Below, one piece after another: positions 15,972 through 23,621 of a stretch of 64,000 nt of DNA (the first letter of the stretch is position 1; each line of letters opens with the position of its first letter). A model generated the notes under the pieces. That model did not search any database. It was not told the DNA's origin and saw nothing but the letters and a program-made list of their open reading frames with translations. Made by a program: the position numbers and the translations under genes. The stretch comes from Streptomyces sp. NBC_01750 (GTDB lineage Bacteria; Actinomycetota; Actinomycetes; Streptomycetales; Streptomycetaceae): NCBI RefSeq assembly GCF_035918095.1, contig NZ_CP109137.1, forward strand, positions 7,814,001-7,878,000, in the 5' to 3' direction.

Positions 15972-16759
15972 TGGGAGGCTCACCGCCGAGTCCTGTTGAG
16001 GCTGACTTTCCCGCGCGCAGCGCGTCCCGCTGCGGAGAACTGGGCGAGCTGGACGCGCACGTGGTCCAGTGCCGGGCTTGCCCCAGGCTGGTGGCCTGGC
16101 GCGAGGAGGTCGCCGCCACGAAGCGTGCGGCCTTCCAGGAATGGGAGTACTGGGGCAGGCCGGTGCCGGGATTCGGGCCGCCGGACGCGGCGCTGGCCGT
16201 CGTCGGTCTGGCCCCCGCCGCCCACGGCGGCAACCGGACCGGCCGGATGTTCACCGGCGATGCCTCTGGCGACATCCTTTTCGCCGCTCTGTACGCCGTC
16301 GGTCTCGCCTCCCAGCCGAATTCCACGCACCGCGGTGACGGCCTGGAGCTGCGAGGAGTCCGTGTCACGGCGCCCGTACACTGCGCTCCGCCGCAGAACA
16401 AGCCCACTCCGGCGGAGCGTGACGCCTGCCGGCCGTGGCTCGCGACCGAGCTGGAACTCCTCGGCCCCAGCCTGCGCGCGGTGGTCGTCCTCGGCGCCTT
16501 CGGCTGGCAGGCGCTGCTGCCCGTGCTCGGCCACGCGGGGTGGCAACTGCCGCGTCCACGGCCCGCCTTCGGGCACGGTGCCGAGGTGACCCTGCCCGGC
16601 AGCGGCGCGAAGAAGGAGCTGCATCTGTTCGGCTGCTACCACCCGAGCCGGCGCAACACTTCGACGGGGCGGATCACCTTCCCCATGCTCGTCCACGTCT
16701 TCCGCCGGGCCTCCACCGTCAGCGGCCTGGATCAACGGGCCCCTGCTCTGCCTGAGTGA
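15971..16759 (+). CDS. Uracil-DNA glycosylase family 5-like (UdgB type)
   Basis: A 262-residue base-excision repair enzyme of the iron-sulfur UDG families. Cys34 and Cys37 in QCRACPRL begin the 4Fe-4S ligand set, with further cysteines in HCAPPQNKP and FGCYHPS. Motif A reads GLAPAAHGGNRTGRMFTGD, lacking the family 1 Asp and matching the family 5 pattern. Motif B is HPSRRN. The GTG start shares a base with the sigma factor's TAG stop, so translation is probably coupled. That ties DNA repair to the stress sigma factor. Confidence 0.88.
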   Translation: MGGSPPSPVEADFPARSASRCGELGELDAHVVQCRACPRLVAWREEVAATKRAAFQEWEYWGRPVPGFGPPDAALAVVGLAPAAHGGNRTGRMFTGDASGDILFAALYAVGLASQPNSTHRGDGLELRGVRVTAPVHCAPPQNKPTPAERDACRPWLATELELLGPSLRAVVVLGAFGWQALLPVLGHAGWQLPRPRPAFGHGAEVTLPGSGAKKELHLFGCYHPSRRNTSTGRITFPMLVHVFRRASTVSGLDQRAPALPE

Positions 16760-16833
16760 TGTCGCCCATTTGGCGCCAGGTCAGCCGGGGTGACCACGGA
16801 ACTCGGGGTACCCCCCGCTGCCTTGGCGGCGAA

Positions 16834-16878
16834 CAAGGGGGCTGGGCCGAGGCTCGCCGCCCCATGCCCAGCCCCTTG
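16834..16878. terminator. Hairpin between convergent UDG and CsbD genes
   Basis: CAAGGGG-G-CTGGGC (16834-16847, one bulged G) pairs with GCCCAGCCCCTTG (16866-16878). It lies between two convergent genes, so it is likely a bidirectional terminator. Confidence 0.65.
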
Positions 16879-16890
16879 CAATAATGCCGC

Positions 16891-17067
16891 CTACAGCCCG
16901 GACGGCTTGTTCATCCGCTCGGCAGTCTTTTCCGCGGCTTCCTGGGTCTTGCCCGCCATCCGCTCGCCACGGCCTTCCGCCTGTATGCCCCGGTCGTTCA
17001 TGGTCTTGCCGGCGGTTTCCTTCATCCTGCCCTTGACCTGCTTTGCCTTGGCCTTTGCCTTACCCAT
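16891..17067 (-). CDS. CsbD family stress protein
   Basis: A 58-residue, highly charged, helical protein with the CsbD signature VKGRMKETAGK and a Lys/Glu/Met-rich tail. CsbD-type proteins are induced by general stress sigma factors in Gram-positive bacteria; their molecular action is unclear. The ATG at 17067 follows AAAGGAC and starts the usual MGKAKAKAKQ N-terminus. It is divergent from the CBS-domain gene, with a palindrome between them. Confidence 0.85.
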   Translation of the reverse strand: MGKAKAKAKQVKGRMKETAGKTMNDRGIQAEGRGERMAGKTQEAAEKTAERMNKPSGL

Positions 17068-17143
17068 GACAGTTGTCCTTTCGTGCTTGGTGATGGACTG
17101 CGTAACCACCTTGCGTCCATCGCTCACAGTGCGCAAATGGGTG

Positions 17144-17159
17144 CGAACGGTAACGTTCG
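17144..17159. promoter_or_regulatory. CGAACG-GTAA-CGTTCG palindrome
   Basis: A perfect 6-bp-arm dyad lies between the divergent csbD-like and CBS-domain genes, 77 bp from the former's start. It is a candidate operator for either. Confidence 0.4.
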
Positions 17160-17329
17160 GTCAGGGTGCAGAACAGCGTGCCCAGTGCCAGGGTTGAAGC
17201 GGAACCGAGGAGACCCGATTCTGTGGCCTGTGGTCGGCGTGGGTGGCCGAGCCGATGTGGCGCCCGCTGCTGCTGGTGCGGCGCAATTGTTGCGGCCGGC
17301 GGGGCGAGGCCAACCTTCCGGAGGTAGCC

Positions 17330-17749
17330 ATGACCCAGCGAGTACGCGACTTCATGACCAAGCATCCGGTCACCGTCGGCCCGCTGACCTCTCTTACGGA
17401 GACTGCTCGCCGAATGCGTGACGAGAACGTCGGTGATGCCCTCGTCGTCGAGGACGGCCGACTGTGCGGCATCATCACCGACCGAGATCTGGTCGTTCGT
17501 GCCATGGCTGACCAGAAGGACCCCGACGAGACGACCGTGCACGCCATCTGCACCACCGAAGTCATCAGCATCAACCCTGGCGACAGCCCGGAGGATGCCC
17601 TCGACCTCATGCGCCGGCACGCCCTGCGGCGACTGCCCGTCACCGAGGACGACCGCCCCGTGGGTGTCGTGACGCTGGGTGATCTCGCCATCGAGCGTGA
17701 ATGGATGTCAGCACTGGCCGATATCAGTGCGGCCGAACCCAGCACCTGA
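17330..17749 (+). CDS. CBS-domain protein
   Basis: A 139-residue protein made of a tandem CBS pair (Bateman module): repeat one about residues 7-62 (VRDFMTKHPVTVGP ... GIITDRDLV) and repeat two about 74-128 (VISINPGDSPEDAL ... GVVTLGDLA). Such modules bind adenosyl nucleotides as energy sensors. The ATG at 17330 follows GGAGGTAGCC and fits the domain start. In actinomycetes, small stand-alone CBS proteins are often stress or hypoxia induced, which matches the SigB-like neighbourhood. The ligand is unknown. Confidence 0.88.
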   Translation: MTQRVRDFMTKHPVTVGPLTSLTETARRMRDENVGDALVVEDGRLCGIITDRDLVVRAMADQKDPDETTVHAICTTEVISINPGDSPEDALDLMRRHALRRLPVTEDDRPVGVVTLGDLAIEREWMSALADISAAEPST

Positions 17750-17782
17750 CCCGATCCGGTGCCCCAGGCTCCGCCCGGGGAC

Positions 17783-18187
17783 TCAGCTGTGGCGCCCGGC
17801 CAGCAAGGTACGTACGCCCTCGGCGCTGAGGGTCAAGGCGTCGGGGGAACTGGCGTCGATGGTCAGTGACAGGTCGCCGGTCGGCCACCCTGCGGCGAGC
17901 GTGCCCAGAGGCACGAGGTGGTAGCGCGAGATGGACGGCAGCAGCTCGGCCATGCGCAGTTCCGAGGTGAAGACGGGTACCAGGCTTTCACCGCCAGGCT
18001 GTTCAAGGACCGGCAGTGTCACGGCTCCGGTATCCGATTCCGGCTCGGCGGCCGGGTCACCGGGAACGGGAATCAGCACATCGCTGTCGGCCAGCGTGTC
18101 CAGTGCCGTCTCGTCCTGAGCGTTCTCGGCCAGGGCATGCAAAGCCTGCTGAGCCGCGGATGGGGTGTTGTCCGAGGAGTTGTGCAT
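17783..18187 (-). CDS. SseB N-terminal domain-like protein
   Basis: About 134 residues resembling the SseB N-terminal domain family. It begins with a helix SAAQQALHALAENAQDETAL and continues with VLIPVPGD..., a VPVFTSELRM strand-turn and WPTGDLSLTIDASSPDALTL. The family has no settled function. Two ATGs lie together; the second (18187) has better spacing to GGGAT and was chosen, with 18190 as the alternative. It is convergent with the CBS-domain gene. Confidence 0.7.
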   Translation of the reverse strand: MHNSSDNTPSAAQQALHALAENAQDETALDTLADSDVLIPVPGDPAAEPESDTGAVTLPVLEQPGGESLVPVFTSELRMAELLPSISRYHLVPLGTLAAGWPTGDLSLTIDASSPDALTLSAEGVRTLLAGRHS

Positions 18188-18353
18188 CATGTATCCCGTT
18201 GTTGTGGCCAACAGGCCGCTCGGGAACGGGCGGAAAGGCTTGCCCGGTACCCGGGCGGATGTCATTTCCCGTACCCGCCTTCGGTGCGCTCATGGCACAC
18301 CCTCGGCGGCGGGTTTCCACCACTCGTGCAAGAACAAGACAATTCTCAAATGA

Positions 18354-18572
18354 TCACATGACACGTCCCGGCTGAGATGGACATCCCACCTGGGCTTCGA
18401 TGTGATCGATCACCTCGTTGAACTCCTTTGTCGGGAAGAAATCGGGAAGAAAGAGGATGCACTCGCAGTCCACGAGCGCTTCCGGGGCGTGACCAGGCGG
18501 CCAGTGGAAGACCTCTCCCTCTCCAGCGTGGGCCTGACGGAGGCCGCCCGCCACATGGGTCAGTTCCGACCG
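18354..18572 (-). pseudogene. Cupin-like C-terminal remnant with 11-bp duplication
   Basis: The frame reads LTHVAGGLRQAHAGEGEVFH then WPPGHAPEALVDCE and PTKEFNEVIDHIEAQVG, like the second half of a small cupin-domain protein. There is no start codon or N-terminal half. TCGGGAAGAAA is present twice in tandem (18431-18441 and 18442-18452), disrupting the region between DCE and PTKEF. It is read as a decayed gene. Confidence 0.5.
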
Positions 18573-18615
18573 TCGGCCCGGCCCGGCCCGGCCCGTCCCG
18601 CTCTCGCCAGGGTTG

Positions 18616-19797
18616 CTACGCCTGGCCGGCGTGCAGGTGCTCCAGGCGCCGCTGGAGCACCTGCAGTGCCCCTCGCTGACGGCCCGGGACACTTTGGCGC
18701 AGCCTGACGAGCGCCGGCGCGAGTGAGCGTGCCCGGGGCAGATCGCGGATCTGCTCCCACTGGTGGTGGGCCCGGTCGACCGCCCCTTCGACATCGGGAT
18801 CGTCCGGGGCCTGCCGGCGTGTGAGCCGGGCTGCTGCGGCGGCCATCCACAATTCGCAGCTCAGACCAGGATCGTGGGCGAGCCGGGCGAGATCCGCCCG
18901 GACCTCCAGCCAGTGGATGGCCTGCACCGAGCCGGGGCCGTGGGTCCGTAGCTCCTGCTGTTCCCAGGCCGCCGCCGCGGCCGCGGCCTCGCCGTGCCGG
19001 CCCGCCTGTGCGGCGGCAAGGATCGCCGGATGCGGGTCGGCCACCGCCACGGCCGCCACGGTCTCCGCGGCGGGGACGCCCACGAGCGGCGGAGGTCCGA
19101 CCGTGAGCAGCAGCGCGTCGTCGGCGCCGGCCCGCGCCGCGGCCTGTTCGTGCAGCGCGGCACGGTCCGGCCGTGCGCCGCTGCGCCAGATCGCCGCACA
19201 CGCCTTCAGATAGGCGGGGACCGCGGTACCGCGGCGCGGGGACGCCGGCGCGATACGGCCGTAGAGACGGACACCATGTCCGAGGGCGAGGCCTTCCGTC
19301 ACGATGTGCTGCCACGCCTCGTGGTCGGCGACCAGATCGACGACCACGGTCGTGGTGTCCGGACGCCGCACCGCGAGTTCGCCCGCGAGCCAGTGCCAGG
19401 GAAGTGCCGTGTAGCGCACGGTCGTCGGCGTCGTCCGTGCGAGCGCGAGATGCAGGAGCCGCTGCCTGCGGTCCAGCTGCAGCTGTCCGGCGATGTACAG
19501 GTACAGCGGCCCTTCCGCGATCGCGGCGGCCCGGATCCGGGTGAGCACGGTCTGGGGGTCGAGCGGATCGGCGAGCTCGATCACCGTCGCGGTCGGCGTG
19601 CCCGTCAGCGCGCTGGGGGGTACGGCGGCGAGCGCGGGCAGCACCGAACTCGCGTCGATGAGACGGCCTTTGCCGACCGGGGCGGCTGCGATGAGCAGCG
19701 CGGTTCCCGGTTCTGCTGTGTGCCCTCCGTTGATCACCACACCCAGCACCGTAGCCGACGCCGCCGTGTCCGAAGCCGCCCTCGGGGTGCGATACAC
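18616..19797 (-). CDS. Hypothetical protein of unknown function, 393 residues
   Basis: The family is not recognised. The N-terminal half is alpha/beta-like: VLGVVINGGHTAEPGTALLI, ATVIELADPLDPQTVLTRIR, GPLYLYIAGQLQLDRRQR and TTTVVVDLVADHEAW. This resembles the hydrolase-like or caspase-like folds found in actinomycete regulators. The C-terminal half is Ala/Arg-rich and helical (TPR-like spacing, e.g. AILAAAQAGRHGEAAAAAAA). The start is a GTG at 19797. No transmembrane segment or signal peptide is seen. It is surrounded by gene remnants, so it may lie in a reshuffled segment. Any functional reading would be speculation. Confidence 0.65.
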   Translation of the reverse strand: MYRTPRAASDTAASATVLGVVINGGHTAEPGTALLIAAAPVGKGRLIDASSVLPALAAVPPSALTGTPTATVIELADPLDPQTVLTRIRAAAIAEGPLYLYIAGQLQLDRRQRLLHLALARTTPTTVRYTALPWHWLAGELAVRRPDTTTVVVDLVADHEAWQHIVTEGLALGHGVRLYGRIAPASPRRGTAVPAYLKACAAIWRSGARPDRAALHEQAAARAGADDALLLTVGPPPLVGVPAAETVAAVAVADPHPAILAAAQAGRHGEAAAAAAAWEQQELRTHGPGSVQAIHWLEVRADLARLAHDPGLSCELWMAAAAARLTRRQAPDDPDVEGAVDRAHHQWEQIRDLPRARSLAPALVRLRQSVPGRQRGALQVLQRRLEHLHAGQA

Positions 19798-19814
19798 CCT
19801 GGCCGAAGGCTTTT

Positions 19815-20085
19815 GTGCGGTCGGCCCCGATTCTGGTCGGCACCCGCGCCTGGTCCTCCCTCGGTGTGTCCGAGGACTCGGACGGGACGGAGATCGTGAA
19901 CAACCCGGTCAACGCCTCCCACATCATGTACACGTTCCACCTCTGCGCCGCCTCGCACGGCGCCGAGTACCTGGGCACGCTCTCCCGTGCGGCGGACAGA
20001 CTCCCCATGTTCGTCACCGAGTTCGGCACCCAGACAGCTTCCGGCGGCACCGGGCCGCTCAAGGCCGCAGGTGCCTGGGTCCGCA
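19815..20085 (+). pseudogene. Glycoside hydrolase family 5 (cellulase) internal fragment
   Basis: The frame contains PILVGTRAWSS, NNPVNASHIMYTFHLCAASH and ADRLPMFVTEFGTQTASG. These match the C-terminal catalytic part of GH5 endoglucanases, including the nucleophile Glu in VTEFG. The proton-donor half, signal peptide and any cellulose-binding domain are missing, and homology stops after TASG. It is a truncated relic. Confidence 0.7.
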
Positions 20086-20140
20086 ACCGGACCAGGACCC
20101 CCGGACGACTTCCCGACAGGCTGACACCGGCTCCGTATGT

Positions 20141-20178
20141 CCCCCGCCCGCCCATGTGATCCCATGGGCGGGCGGGGG
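20141..20178. terminator. Perfect 16-bp hairpin
   Basis: CCCCCGCCCGCCCATG (20141-20156) pairs perfectly with 20163-20178 across a 6-nt loop. It stands just after the cellulase relic and 27 bp before the aminopeptidase start. It is probably the old terminator of the relic gene, though it could affect the 5' leader of the next gene. Confidence 0.6.
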
Positions 20179-20205
20179 CGCAGAATGACAGGAGCAGGAG
20201 CAGCA

Positions 20206-21504
20206 GTGACCAGTTATCGCCAGCCGGGAATCGTTCTCACCGACCGGCACTTCACCGTCCCGCTCGACCACACCGACCCGGCGGGGGAGCAGCTCGAGCT
20301 GTACGGCCGCGAGTTCGTCGCGAGCGCGCGGGCCGGCGCGGATCTGCCGTGGCTGGTCTATCTGGAGGGCGGACCCGGCTTCGGCGCCCGCCGCTTCATC
20401 GGCAGACAGGCGTGGCTGGGACGGGCCGTGCAGGAGTACCGGGTGCTGCTTCTCGACCAGCGTGGCACCGGCCGCTCCACTCCGCTGAACCGCCAGACCC
20501 TGCCGCTGCGGGGCGGACCGCAGGCCCAGGCCGGCTACCTTGCGAACTTCCGGGCCGACAGCATCGTGCGCGACTGCGAGACGATCCGGCCGCGGCTCAC
20601 CGGCGGCGCACCGTGGACCGTACTCGGCCAGAGTTTCGGCGGATTCTGTGCCACGCACTATCTCTCCACCGCGCCCGAAGGCCTGCGCACGGTCCTGGTC
20701 GCCGGCGGTCTGCCCTCCCTGGACGCCGGCGTGGAGGACGTCTACCGGGCCGCGTACCCCCGCATCCATCGCAAGGCCGAGGCCCACTACAGCCGCTACC
20801 CGCAGGACGTGGAACGGGCCCGCCGTATCGCCACCCACCTCGCTGAGCACAAGACCGTGCTGCCCGGCGGCTACACCCTCACGCCCGAGGCATTCCAGTC
20901 ACTCGGCATCCTGCTCGGCGGCGGGGACGGCAGTCACCAGCTGCACTATCTGCTGGAGGACGCCTTCGTCCGTACGGGAGCGGGGTACGAGCTCTCCGAC
21001 GCGTTCCAGGAGAGCGTGCTCGCCACCCTCTCGCACGCCGCTCATCCGCTGTACGCCGTGCTGCACGAAGCGATCTACGCCCAGGGCGCGAAGCCGACCG
21101 CCTGGGCGGCCGAACGCGTCCGGGCCGAATTCCCGCAGTTCGACGCCGCCAAAGCCCTGGCCGGTGACGGACCACTGATGTTCACCGGGGAGAGCGTCCA
21201 CCCCTGGCACTTCGAGGTTGACCCGGCGCTGAGCCCGCTGCGCGAGGCCGCCGAGCTCCTCGCCGCGCGCACCGACTGGACCCCGCTGTACGACCCGGCC
21301 CGGCTCGCCGCGAATCGTGTGCCGGTCGCCGCGGCCATCTATCACGACGACATGTATGTCGACACGGAGCACTCGCTGCGAACGGCTCGCACCATCCGCG
21401 GACTGCGCACCTGGGTCACCGACGAGTACGAGCACGACGGGGTGCGGGCGAGCGGTCCGCGCGTCCTGGACCGGCTGCTCTCCCTCGCCCGCGCGGAGCT
21501 CTGA
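20206..21504 (+). CDS. Alpha/beta-fold hydrolase, prolyl aminopeptidase (S33) type
   Basis: A 432-residue S33-family peptidase/hydrolase. It has the oxyanion segment YLEGGPGFGARR near residue 50, LLLDQRGTGRS, the nucleophile elbow GQSFGG (Ser) near residue 147, and C-terminal Asp/His candidates in YHDDMYVD and DEYEHDGVR. These enzymes cleave N-terminal proline or other small residues from peptides. There is no signal peptide, so it is cytoplasmic. The GTG at 20206 follows GGAGCAGGAG; an in-frame ATG at 20185 is the alternative. The PIG-L gene starts 29 bp after its stop, suggesting cotranscription. Confidence 0.88.
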   Translation: MTSYRQPGIVLTDRHFTVPLDHTDPAGEQLELYGREFVASARAGADLPWLVYLEGGPGFGARRFIGRQAWLGRAVQEYRVLLLDQRGTGRSTPLNRQTLPLRGGPQAQAGYLANFRADSIVRDCETIRPRLTGGAPWTVLGQSFGGFCATHYLSTAPEGLRTVLVAGGLPSLDAGVEDVYRAAYPRIHRKAEAHYSRYPQDVERARRIATHLAEHKTVLPGGYTLTPEAFQSLGILLGGGDGSHQLHYLLEDAFVRTGAGYELSDAFQESVLATLSHAAHPLYAVLHEAIYAQGAKPTAWAAERVRAEFPQFDAAKALAGDGPLMFTGESVHPWHFEVDPALSPLREAAELLAARTDWTPLYDPARLAANRVPVAAAIYHDDMYVDTEHSLRTARTIRGLRTWVTDEYEHDGVRASGPRVLDRLLSLARAEL

Positions 21505-21532
21505 CGCATATTCAGCGCCGTATCCTGCGCCC

Positions 21533-22267
21533 ATGACCGAGCAGCTGGAACCCATGCCCGACGACTGGCAGCGCGCGCTGGCCGTCGTCGCCCACCCCGA
21601 CGATCTCGAGTACGGCTGCGCCGCGGCCGTCGCCGGCTGGACCGACGGCGGACGTGAGGTCGCCTACCTCCTCGCCAGCCGCGGCGAGGCCGGTATCGAC
21701 ACCATGGAGCCCGCCGAGTGCGCCCCGCTGCGCGAGCGGGAGCAGCGGGCGAGCGCGGCCGTCGTCGGCGTCTCCACCGTGGAGTTCCTGGACCACAAGG
21801 ACGGCGTGATCGAGTACGGGACGGGGCTGCGCCGGGACATCGCGGCGGCCATCCGGCGCCACCGGCCCGAGCTGGTCATCACCCTCAACCACCGTGACAC
21901 CTGGGGCGGCACCTCCTGGAACACCCCCGACCACCGGGCGGTGGGCAGGGCCACGCTGGACGCGGCGGCTGATGCGGGAAACCGCTGGATCTTCCCCGAA
22001 CTCATCGCCGAGCAGGGCCTCGAGCCGTGGAGCGGGGTGCGCTGGGTGGCCGTCGCGGGCTCCACGGCGCCCACGCACGCGGTCGACGCGACGCCCGGCC
22101 TGGAGCGCTCCGTACTCTCGCTGCTGGAGCACCGCAGCTATATCGAGGTGCTGACCGACCAGGACCCGGAGACGTACTGCCGCAGCTTCCTCACCACAAG
22201 CGCCCAGGCTGCGGCAGAGCGCTTCGGCGGCCGTCCCGCCGTCACCTTCGAGCTGTTCCGCCGCTGA
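21533..22267 (+). CDS. PIG-L/LmbE family deacetylase
   Basis: A 244-residue zinc-dependent N-deacetylase of the PIG-L family, acting on N-acetylglucosaminyl-type substrates. It shows AVVAHPDDLEYGCAAAV (zinc ligands H-P-D-D) near residue 18, ASRGEAGID, the catalytic region TLNHRDTWGGTSWNTPDHRA and the late His in LLEHRSYI. The spacing differs from MshB and Mca mycothiol enzymes, so a mycothiol role is not assumed. It follows the aminopeptidase gene closely. Confidence 0.85.
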   Translation: MTEQLEPMPDDWQRALAVVAHPDDLEYGCAAAVAGWTDGGREVAYLLASRGEAGIDTMEPAECAPLREREQRASAAVVGVSTVEFLDHKDGVIEYGTGLRRDIAAAIRRHRPELVITLNHRDTWGGTSWNTPDHRAVGRATLDAAADAGNRWIFPELIAEQGLEPWSGVRWVAVAGSTAPTHAVDATPGLERSVLSLLEHRSYIEVLTDQDPETYCRSFLTTSAQAAAERFGGRPAVTFELFRR

Positions 22268-22652
22268 ACGCCCCATCGCGCCCGGCCCCGGCTCGTACGG
22301 ACCGGCTTCGCGATCCATCAGCACGACCGGGCGCACCGGTCCAGACGGCTCGGCAGCGTCACCGGTCAGGCCGAACGCAGGGCCCGGTGTGCCGTACGGA
22401 TGAAGTGCGCCGAGATCCGGCGGGCGCACCGGGCCGGTGCGGTCCTCGATCTCGACATCCCGCCGACCCGCCACCGGCACGATGCCCTCTACTGAGAGCC
22501 GCGCCGTTCTCCGGGCTTTGTCCGGTCCGCAGGGCGAGCGGCCGCCTGTGCGAACCGGACCGAGCACGCCTGACCGGGTCTTCCGTAGAGGCAAGCGACC
22601 GCTTAGTATGCGATGGAGCGCAGTACCGCCTACGGTTTGTGGAGGCCCCGAA
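22268..22652. other. Intergenic region upstream of the oxidoreductase/FadE operon
   Basis: About 385 bp with no recognised gene. It contains an AAGCG-AC-CGCTT palindrome and GGAGG before the next start. An open frame ending DIPPTRHRHDALY resembles no family I know. Confidence 0.4.
22593..22604. promoter_or_regulatory. AAGCG-AC-CGCTT palindrome, candidate TetR-type operator
   Basis: A perfect 5-bp-arm dyad with 2-bp spacer, followed by TAGTATGCG that could be the -10 region, 49 bp before the quinone oxidoreductase gene. Similar AAGCG/CGCTT dyads precede acyl-CoA catabolic genes controlled by TetR regulators. No TetR gene is adjacent. Confidence 0.45.
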
Positions 22653-23621
22653 ATGCAGGCATGGCGAGTGCACCGGAACGGCGAGCCGAGCGAGGTGATG
22701 CGGCTCGAAGAGGTGGACCGGCCCACGCCGGGCGAGGGGCAGCTGCTGCTGAAGGTCCGCGCCGCGAACATCAACTTTCCCGACGCGCTGCTCTGCCGCG
22801 GTCAGTACCAGATCAGGCCGCCGCTGCCGTTCACGCCGGGTGTGGAGATCTGCGGCGAGACAGAGGACGGCCGCCGGGTGATCGCCAACCCCGCACTGCC
22901 GAACGGCGGACTCGCCGAGTACGTCGTCGCCGACGCGGCGGCCGTGCTGCCCGCACCCGAAGCCCTGGACGATGCCGAGGCGGCCGCACTGCACATCGGC
23001 TACCAGACGGGCTGGTTCGGACTGCACCGCCGTGCGCACCTCCAGGCGGGCGAGACGCTGCTTGTGCACGCGGCGGCGGGCGGCGTCGGCAGCGCCGCCG
23101 TCCAGCTCGGCAAGGCGGCCGGCGCGCGGGTGATCGGTGTCGTAGGCGGCGCGGAGAAGGCGCGCACGGCAAGGGAGCTCGGCTGCGACGTCGTCATCGA
23201 CCGCCGCGAGGACGACATCGTCGCGGCGGTGAAGGAAGCGACCGGCGGCCGCGGCGCGGACGTCGTCTACGACCCGGTCGGCGGTGACGCCTACGCCAAG
23301 TCCGTGAAGTGCATCGCCTTCGAGGGCCGGATCGTGATCGTCGGCTTCGCCAGCGGCTCGATCCCCACCCCGGCCCTCAACCACGCCCTGGTGAAGAACT
23401 ACTCGATCGTCGGCCTCCACTGGGGCCTCTACAACACGAGGGAGCCGAGCGCGATCCGCGACTGCCACGAGGAGCTGACCAAGCTCGCGGCGCAGGGCGT
23501 GATCAAGCCGCTGATCAGCGATCGCGTCGCCATGAAGGACGCCGCGGGCGCCGTCCAGCGCGTCGCGGACGGCACGACCACGGGCCGCCTGGTCGTCATC
23601 CCGGAGGGAGAAGCACGATGA
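22653..23621 (+). CDS. NADPH:quinone oxidoreductase-like zinc-independent MDR protein
   Basis: A 322-residue medium-chain reductase/quinone oxidoreductase. The N-terminal GroES-like domain has ANINFPDALLCRGQYQ and PFTPGVEICG. The nucleotide-binding domain has HAAAGGVGSAAVQLGKAAGA (AAGGVG motif). There are no catalytic zinc cysteines. A GGAGG precedes the ATG. It is the first gene of a three-gene operon; its stop overlaps the next ATG. In that setting it may reduce an enoyl- or quinone-type intermediate of acyl-CoA catabolism. Confidence 0.9.
   Translation: MQAWRVHRNGEPSEVMRLEEVDRPTPGEGQLLLKVRAANINFPDALLCRGQYQIRPPLPFTPGVEICGETEDGRRVIANPALPNGGLAEYVVADAAAVLPAPEALDDAEAAALHIGYQTGWFGLHRRAHLQAGETLLVHAAAGGVGSAAVQLGKAAGARVIGVVGGAEKARTARELGCDVVIDRREDDIVAAVKEATGGRGADVVYDPVGGDAYAKSVKCIAFEGRIVIVGFASGSIPTPALNHALVKNYSIVGLHWGLYNTREPSAIRDCHEELTKLAAQGVIKPLISDRVAMKDAAGAVQRVADGTTTGRLVVIPEGEAR

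Noticed and set aside
22268..22500. Open frame ending DLDIPPTRHRHDALY between the PIG-L and oxidoreductase genes
   Set aside because: No start signal or recognised homology; composition resembles random GC-rich DNA.
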